From Opitutales bacterium (GTDB lineage: Bacteria > Verrucomicrobiota > Verrucomicrobiia > Opitutales > UBA2995): a stretch of 64,000 nt of DNA. How positions within the stretch are numbered: position 1 is the first letter of the stretch; each line of letters opens with the position of its first letter. Location: NCBI GenBank assembly GCA_022824405.1, contig JAJDZZ010000019.1:62001-126000 (forward strand). The letters are read 5' to 3'. The notes under the pieces are model-generated. The model saw only the letters and a list, made by a program, of their open reading frames with translations. It was not told the origin of the DNA and searched no databases. Of the stretch, positions 59,658-64,000 are shown piece by piece. Position numbers and translations under genes: made by a program.

Positions 59658-59832
59658 GTTGAAAATCCAGGACCGACCCCTTGGCGCATGCTTCGAGATT
59701 CGTCGGGGTCATGCCTTGTAATCTTGACGAAGCTTGCGGAGTCAACCGATTCAAGGCTTGACCCCTTCCTCCGCTCCTTCAGGCGAAGCGGGATATTCCG
59801 GAGTGCGGTAGAAAATTTGTGAGACATGCGGG

Positions 59833-60906
59833 TTAGGTGGCGGCGATGGCCTGGTCCAGGCAATCCAGGAACCAGGCTATGGTTTCTTCCGTTTCGTTTC
59901 CCATATTGTTGATGCGGAAGGTCTTTCCTTTGATTTTTCCATATCCCTGGTCCATTTGCACGGCAAAGTTTTCCCGCATGAATTGGTTGAGGGAGGGCAC
60001 GTCGACCTGACCGTCGTTGCGGATGCAGGTGAGGGAGACGGATTCATACCCGGCCTCCGGAAACAGTCCAAACCCACGGTCTTTGGCCCATCCGCGCACC
60101 ATGGCGTTGAGACGCCGATGGCGGTCATAGCGCGCCTGAAGGCCTTCTTTCTCGATGCGGCCCAATTGTTGTTTGAGGGCAAAGAGATGCGGAATGGTGG
60201 GAGTGCTCGGGGTCATTCCCTTCTGGTGGTTCCTGTCGAATTCATGGAAGTCGAAGTAGTAGCCGCGCCCCTCCACCTCCGCCGCCCTTTCCAAGGCGCG
60301 CCGGCTCACCGAAAAGAGCGCCATTCCCGGGGGCAGGGCCAGCGCTTTTTGCGATCCGGTCAGCAGGACGTCGATGCCGAGCGCGTCTTTTTCGATGGGC
60401 AGCACGGAAAAGGAACTGACCGCATCGACCACCGAGATGACCTCCGGAAACTTGCCCACCACCTCCATGATCTCCTCCAGAGGGTTCATCGTGCCGGTGG
60501 AAGTTTCGTTGTGGATGAGCGTGATGGCGTCGTATTTTCCGGTGGCCAATTCGGCCTCCACCTTTTCCGGTTTTACCGCCCTTCCCCAATCGAAACGAAG
60601 CGCCGCCGCGTTTTTTCCGCAGCGCTTGCTCACGTCGAACCACTTGTCCGAAAATGCGCCCGACATACAATTGAGCACTCCTTTTTTCACCACGTTCCTC
60701 AGGGCTCCTTCCATGACTCCCCAGGCGCTGCTGGTGCTGACGTAAACCGGATCCGTCGTGTAGAACAGCTTTTGCAAACCGGGCTGAACCGACCGGTAGA
60801 GCTCGACAAATTCGGGGCTCCGATGCCCCATCATGGGCGTGGCCATGGCCTGCAGGGTTGCCTCGGACAGTTCGACGGGCCCTGGAATAAATAGTCTAAA
60901 ACTCAC
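59833..60906 (-). CDS. Class V PLP aminotransferase (serine/alanine-glyoxylate type)
   Basis: A PLP enzyme of about 357 residues from GTG at 60906 (VSFRLFIPGPVELSEATLQAM, the family opening); an ATG at 60999 would add 31 residues not seen in relatives. HRSPEFVELYRSVQPGLQKLF (about 28-48), LIHNETSTGTMNPLEEI, VVDAVSSFSVLPI (with the PLP-stacking Asp) and LTGSQKALALPPGM (Lys for PLP near 188) are diagnostic. Related enzymes act on serine, alanine, aspartate or phosphonates with glyoxylate or pyruvate; the substrate here is not determined. It lies downstream of topB on the same strand but is separated by 173 bases. Confidence 0.85.
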   Translation of the reverse strand: MSFRLFIPGPVELSEATLQAMATPMMGHRSPEFVELYRSVQPGLQKLFYTTDPVYVSTSSAWGVMEGALRNVVKKGVLNCMSGAFSDKWFDVSKRCGKNAAALRFDWGRAVKPEKVEAELATGKYDAITLIHNETSTGTMNPLEEIMEVVGKFPEVISVVDAVSSFSVLPIEKDALGIDVLLTGSQKALALPPGMALFSVSRRALERAAEVEGRGYYFDFHEFDRNHQKGMTPSTPTIPHLFALKQQLGRIEKEGLQARYDRHRRLNAMVRGWAKDRGFGLFPEAGYESVSLTCIRNDGQVDVPSLNQFMRENFAVQMDQGYGKIKGKTFRINNMGNETEETIAWFLDCLDQAIAAT

Positions 60907-60999
60907 TGCTCCACAGATTTGAGATTCACTTTGGCCGCGCCTCCCGAGGAAACCGGGAAGGCTTCCGGCTGAAATTAACTTAAAAAGGTTGCTGACCAT

Positions 61000-61517
61000 T
61001 TGTCCGTCAATAATGGAGTTCGGTTTTTTTCCTCAGACCGCCTGTCTCAATACCGAACGAATGCAACATCACCCTCATTCCTCTCGCCAAGACAGAAAAA
61101 AACCACAGAGACCACAGAGGACACAGAGTTGGAAGAAAGACGAACCTCCGACAATCGTGATCTTGATCGTGATCGTGATCGAAAAAAACCTCTCGCGAAG
61201 CTCGCCAAGACCGCAAAGGGATCCGGCTTCGCCGGAACAAGAATTAACGGAGGGGGGACATTCCTGTCCCCCACCAATTACGGATATGGCGCCCTTGGGC
61301 GCCTCAGCGCTTTCCTCTTTGCGTTTCTCTGCGCTCTTTGCGAGATTCCTCTCTCCACTCGCCCCCCTTCTCCCTTTTCAGCCTTCAGCCTAATTCCTAA
61401 TTCCTCATTGGCGCCGGAGGCGCCACCGTCTTCCCCGATTTAATTCTTGAGATTTCGCGCCGCAGGGGGAACGTTAACCCCTTGTCTTCTTAAAGGCTGC
61501 CAGCATTTGTCCATCAA
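61000..61517 (+). repeat. 518-bp intergenic region largely made of repeats
   Basis: 61000-61080 holds nothing recognised. Then AACCACAGAGACCACAGAGG-type repeats (61100-61126), CAATCGTGATCTTGATCGTGATCGTGATCG (61152-61181), the second 84-bp block (61189-61272), hairpin GGCGCCCTTGGGCGCC (61288-61303), CTCTTTGCGTTTCTCTGCGCTCTTTGCGAGATTCC (61318-61352), CTTCAGCCTTCAGCC (61377-61391) fused to a type-1 unit with hairpin GGCGCCGGAGGCGCC (61391-61424). The final 93 bases to the lpxK ATG show no repeat and no gene. Confidence 0.9.
61189..61272 (+). repeat. 84-bp two-hairpin block, copy 2
   Basis: Matches 54602-54685 at 80 of 84 positions by eye. It has the same two hairpins (TCCGGC-TTC-GCCGGA and GGGGGACA-TTCC-TGTCCCCC) and the same lead of CTCGCCAAG units. 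Here it is followed after 15 bases by a GGCGCCCTTGGGCGCC hairpin with no octamer leader. Confidence 0.9.
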
Positions 61518-62723
61518 ATGATCAAACGCTTCCTCAGGCGCGTTCATCAATACATCGAGCGTTTCGCCCTCTTTTTGGAGGACGTGATTCTCGATCGCAG
61601 GAAGGGAAAACGCGTCACGGTTTTTGCCGGGTTTCTCAAATTGTTTTCCTACCTTTTCAGCGGTCTGGTCCAATTGCGGCTCTGGTTGTATGAGAATCGC
61701 CTGTTCCGGACCAACCACCTGGGTTGCCTGGTGGTGGTGGTGGGCAACCTGACCGTGGGAGGAACCGGCAAAACCCCCGTGGTGGAGAAGTTTGCCCGCT
61801 CTCTGGCCGCACGCGGGCGCAAGGTGGCTATCCTCAGCCGGGGATACAAAAGCAAGCCCGTTCCATTTTGGAAGCGCTGGCTGCGCCAGTTTTCCCACGT
61901 GGGCGATCCTCCCCCGAAGGTGGTGAGCGATGGGGAAAGGGTTTTGCTCGACTCGGAGGAGGCCGGGGACGAACCCTACATGCTCGCCCGGAACTTGCCC
62001 GGGGTCATGGTGTTTGTGGACAAAAACCGGGTCAACGCCGGGTCCTTTGCCATTCGCAATTACGGGGTGGACACCCTGATACTCGATGACGGGTTTCAAT
62101 ACCTGCCCCTCAAGGGACGTCTCAACCTGTTGTTGGTGGATAAGAACAATCCCTTCGGCAACGAGAGATTGCTTCCAAGGGGAATCCTGCGCGAGCCGAT
62201 CAAACACCTCAGGCGCGCCACTTATGTCTTCATTACCAAATCGGATGGCGACTCCGATCCGGAGCTGGAGCGTCGCATCAAGCGGCACAACCCGGGGGTC
62301 GACATCATCGAATGCGCCCACCGCCCTCAATACCTGGAGAACCTGGAATCGGGTCAACGCCGGGAACTTGCCGATCTCATGGGCCGGAACATCGGAGTTT
62401 TCAGCGCCATTGCCGACCATTTCAGTTTCGAGGGGGTCCTGCGCCAAAACGGGGCTCAGGTGGTCTATTCCCGCCGTTTTCTGGATCACCACCGTTATAC
62501 CGGGGAGGAACTGAACCAACTCTTCGAACAGGCGCGAAGGAAGAACCTGGATTACCTGGTCACCACCGAGAAGGACGCCGTGAAGATTCCGTCCGGTTTA
62601 TCCACGCCCGTCCCCCTCTTGTTCCTCAGGGTGGAGATCGACATTCTTTCCGGAGATAAGGACTTTGAAAAAGCGGTTTCCCGGATCTGTTTCCCGGAAA
62701 ATCCGACCCATTCATTGGCTTGA
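61518..62723 (+). CDS. lpxK: Tetraacyldisaccharide 4'-kinase
   Basis: A membrane-associated kinase that phosphorylates the lipid A precursor disaccharide at the 4' position. The 401-residue protein has an N-terminal hydrophobic segment (about 33-60), [27 protein letters not shown] (about 75-101, P-loop GGTGKTP), [18 protein letters not shown] (about 150-158), [16 protein letters not shown] (about 185-200, catalytic DDGFQ) and [10 protein letters not shown] near 350. These are all LpxK hallmarks. It is far from lpxB in the same window, so lipid A genes are split over two loci. ATG at 61518, no Shine-Dalgarno. Confidence 0.94.
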   Translation: MIKRFLRRVHQYIERFALFLEDVILDRRKGKRVTVFAGFLKLFSYLFSGLVQLRLWLYENRLFRTNHLGCLVVVVGNLTVGGTGKTPVVEKFARSLAARGRKVAILSRGYKSKPVPFWKRWLRQFSHVGDPPPKVVSDGERVLLDSEEAGDEPYMLARNLPGVMVFVDKNRVNAGSFAIRNYGVDTLILDDGFQYLPLKGRLNLLLVDKNNPFGNERLLPRGILREPIKHLRRATYVFITKSDGDSDPELERRIKRHNPGVDIIECAHRPQYLENLESGQRRELADLMGRNIGVFSAIADHFSFEGVLRQNGAQVVYSRRFLDHHRYTGEELNQLFEQARRKNLDYLVTTEKDAVKIPSGLSTPVPLLFLRVEIDILSGDKDFEKAVSRICFPENPTHSLA

Positions 62724-62976
62724 AGGGGAAAAATCGGGTTGAATTCGTCTTTCAAATGGTCAACTTGGACTTTTCACAATTCTTCCTTTGCGCTGGGAAC
62801 ATCGCGGAGGAATGACCCCGACGGGTGGGTTGCTGAGTGTCGGCCCGGTTGACCCGCCCATCGGCTCGTGGTCGGCGCCCCTGCCAGACCTCCTATCGTT
62901 GGCTTGGAATTTTGGGAGATTTGTGGTGTATTCTGGTTAATTGACGGAAGCTTTTTCCTAAGGGATCTATAAAATA
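62724..62976. other. Intergenic region without recognised feature
   Basis: 253 bases between lpxK and the adenylate-kinase-like gene. No repeat from the intergenic vocabulary is present. TTGACG at 62941-62946 and TATAAA at 62968-62973 resemble promoter hexamers, but the 21-base spacing and the closeness to the ATG make this doubtful. No small gene could be supported. Confidence 0.5.
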
Positions 62977-64000
62977 ATGGCACAAACGGCAGAAGAAGAA
63001 ACGATACAGGATCTTGAGATTAAAGATGCCCAGCTCATTTTTAATGCCGTTTGGCATAACCTGGTGCAGAAGTACGGACACCATGGCCTGCGATTTCCCA
63101 AGGAAATTATTTGGTTGAATGGCGCTCCGGGGTCCGGAAAAGGGACGCAAACCCGGTTTATCATGGAATTCCGCGACCTCACCGCTGGGCCGATCGTGGT
63201 GAGCGACCTGCTCACCAGTCCCGAGGCCGAAAAAATAAAGGACGCTGGGGGAATGGTCGGGGACGGCGAGGTGGTTACCCTGCTCTTTGAGGAACTGCTC
63301 AAGTCGAAGTATGAAAGTGGCGTGGTGGTCGATGGATTCCCCCGTACCACAGTGCAGGTGGAGTGTTTGAAACTTCTCTACCAGGCGGTGAGCAGTTTGC
63401 GCCTCGAATTTTACCAAACCTCCCTGCAACAGAAGTTTCCCAAACCGATTTTTCACATCATGGTGCTCTTTGTGGATGAACACGAAAGCGTTGCCCGTCA
63501 GATGTTCCGCGGTAAGCAGATTCGCCGACACAATGAGAAGGTGCGCGCCTCCGGAGTGGGGGAACTGAAAAAGGAACGCGCCACCGATTTTGACGAAGCA
63601 ACCGCTCGCCGCCGCTACCGCACCTTCAAGGAAGGCACCTACGAGGCTTTGAAGGATTTGCGGCAGATCTTCCACTACCATTACATCCATGCCCACGGCT
63701 CGATCGAAGAAGTGGAGGAACGGATCCTCAGGGAATTGCGCTATCAGAGTTCTCTCGAGTTGGGGGAAAAAACATTCGATGTGTTGCGTGTCATTCCGGT
63801 GTCCGGGGAAATCGTGCGCCACGCCCGACAGGACCTGGTTAACCGGCTGGATCGATACGCCGAGGAGCAACCCGAGCTTCTTGCCGGCGTAATCCGAAAC
63901 ATCCGGGATAAATTCATGCCCATCATTCTGCGTCATGCCATTTCGGGAAAGGCTCAGATCAATTCGGAGGATCTCTTGTTTCGCAACCCCTTGGCTTTAC
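62977..64000 (+). CDS. Adenylate-kinase-like nucleoside monophosphate kinase with long C-terminal extension (partial)
   Basis: The frame is open to the right window edge, 341 codons from the ATG at 62977. The P-loop is WLNGAPGSGKGTQTRF (about 47-62), the NMP-binding part includes VVSDLLTSPEAEKIKDAG (about 75-92), VVVDGFPRTTVQVE (about 117-130) is the DGFPRT motif, and the lid region starts near VARQMFRGKQIRRHNEKVR (about 164-182). A normal adenylate kinase is about 190-220 residues; here at least 100 extra residues follow (from GEKTFDVLRVIPVSGEIV). The end and the role of the extension are not visible. Confidence 0.85.
   Translation, partial: MAQTAEEETIQDLEIKDAQLIFNAVWHNLVQKYGHHGLRFPKEIIWLNGAPGSGKGTQTRFIMEFRDLTAGPIVVSDLLTSPEAEKIKDAGGMVGDGEVVTLLFEELLKSKYESGVVVDGFPRTTVQVECLKLLYQAVSSLRLEFYQTSLQQKFPKPIFHIMVLFVDEHESVARQMFRGKQIRRHNEKVRASGVGELKKERATDFDEATARRRYRTFKEGTYEALKDLRQIFHYHYIHAHGSIEEVEERILRELRYQSSLELGEKTFDVLRVIPVSGEIVRHARQDLVNRLDRYAEEQPELLAGVIRNIRDKFMPIILRHAISGKAQINSEDLLFRNPLAL

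Noticed and set aside
61152-61181. GATC cluster considered as part of a replication origin
   Set aside because: The same cluster occurs in nine places, no DnaA boxes or dnaA/dnaN genes are near.

Overview
This 64 kb window looks like a chromosomal piece of a Gram-negative bacterium of the Verrucomicrobiota, probably near the Opitutae. That placement is an inference. It rests on the mix of outer-membrane lipid genes (lpxB, lpxK, lolC/lolD), many secreted sulfatases, glycosidases and DUF1080/DUF5060 proteins, a large PQQ-type dehydrogenase ending in a calcium-loop plus C-terminal domain of the sort common in that phylum, and nearly universal lack of Shine-Dalgarno sequences. No rRNA, tRNA, CRISPR array, prophage or complete insertion sequence was seen.

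Layout. 1-10.6 kb is housekeeping: MFS exporter, coaD, pgsA-pgpA, aroQ, a NIF3 protein, a PEGA protein, a deaminase, yqgE, the zinc-free ribosomal proteins L36/L31, DUF1015, dgkA and lipB-lipA. 10.8-18.6 kb on the minus strand is an eleven-gene Mrp/Mbh-type antiporter operon with three MrpD-like subunits and two tiny membrane proteins. 18.8-24.6 kb on the plus strand is lysS, lolC, lolD, a Gfo/Idh oxidoreductase and lpxB. 24.9-39 kb is accessory: a SMUG-type glycosylase, DUF1080, a GH2 protein lacking its acid/base residue, a pyrimidine-dimer glycosylase-like protein, a PQQ/haem dehydrogenase, a serine hydrolase and two sulfatases. 39-50.8 kb is rich in sulfur and redox genes: a sulfite dehydrogenase pair, an SLC13 carrier with four RCK_C domains, a CPA2 antiporter, exported MsrB, DUF3500, cysK, a siroheme sulfite/nitrite reductase and a 627-residue GltD-like flavoprotein. 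50.8-64 kb holds a DUF5060 protein, BrnT/BrnA, a GspF/PilC protein, a lone ABC ATPase, class II aldolase, topoisomerase III, a class V aminotransferase, lpxK and the start of an adenylate-kinase-like gene.

The most unusual content is between the genes. At least nine intergenic gaps are mosaics built from a limited vocabulary of short repeats: an ATTCCTMA octamer array ending in a GGCGC...GCGCC hairpin, AATCGTGATCGTGATCGA, CTTCAGC-type heptamers, a CTCTTTGCGAGATTCCTCTCTCC-like block, an 84-bp three-part block present twice with four mismatches, and others. Most copies of the octamer/hairpin unit lie in one orientation whatever the flanking gene direction. The repeats also run into genes: they encode the C-terminal tails of LysS, the dimer glycosylase and the ABC ATPase, the likely 5' end of one sulfatase, and the only strong Shine-Dalgarno seen, in front of lolC. 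A gene remnant (four-helix-bundle family) is cut off by the same material. I regard this repeat system as the best candidate for something undescribed.

How the genes work together. Sulfatases and glycosidases suggest feeding on sulfated polysaccharides. Sulfite produced or met in metabolism could be oxidised in the periplasm (SorA/SorB-like) or reduced in the cytoplasm (reductase plus flavoprotein) and fixed by cysK. The Mrp operon, SLC13 and CPA2 carriers fit a sodium-rich habitat.
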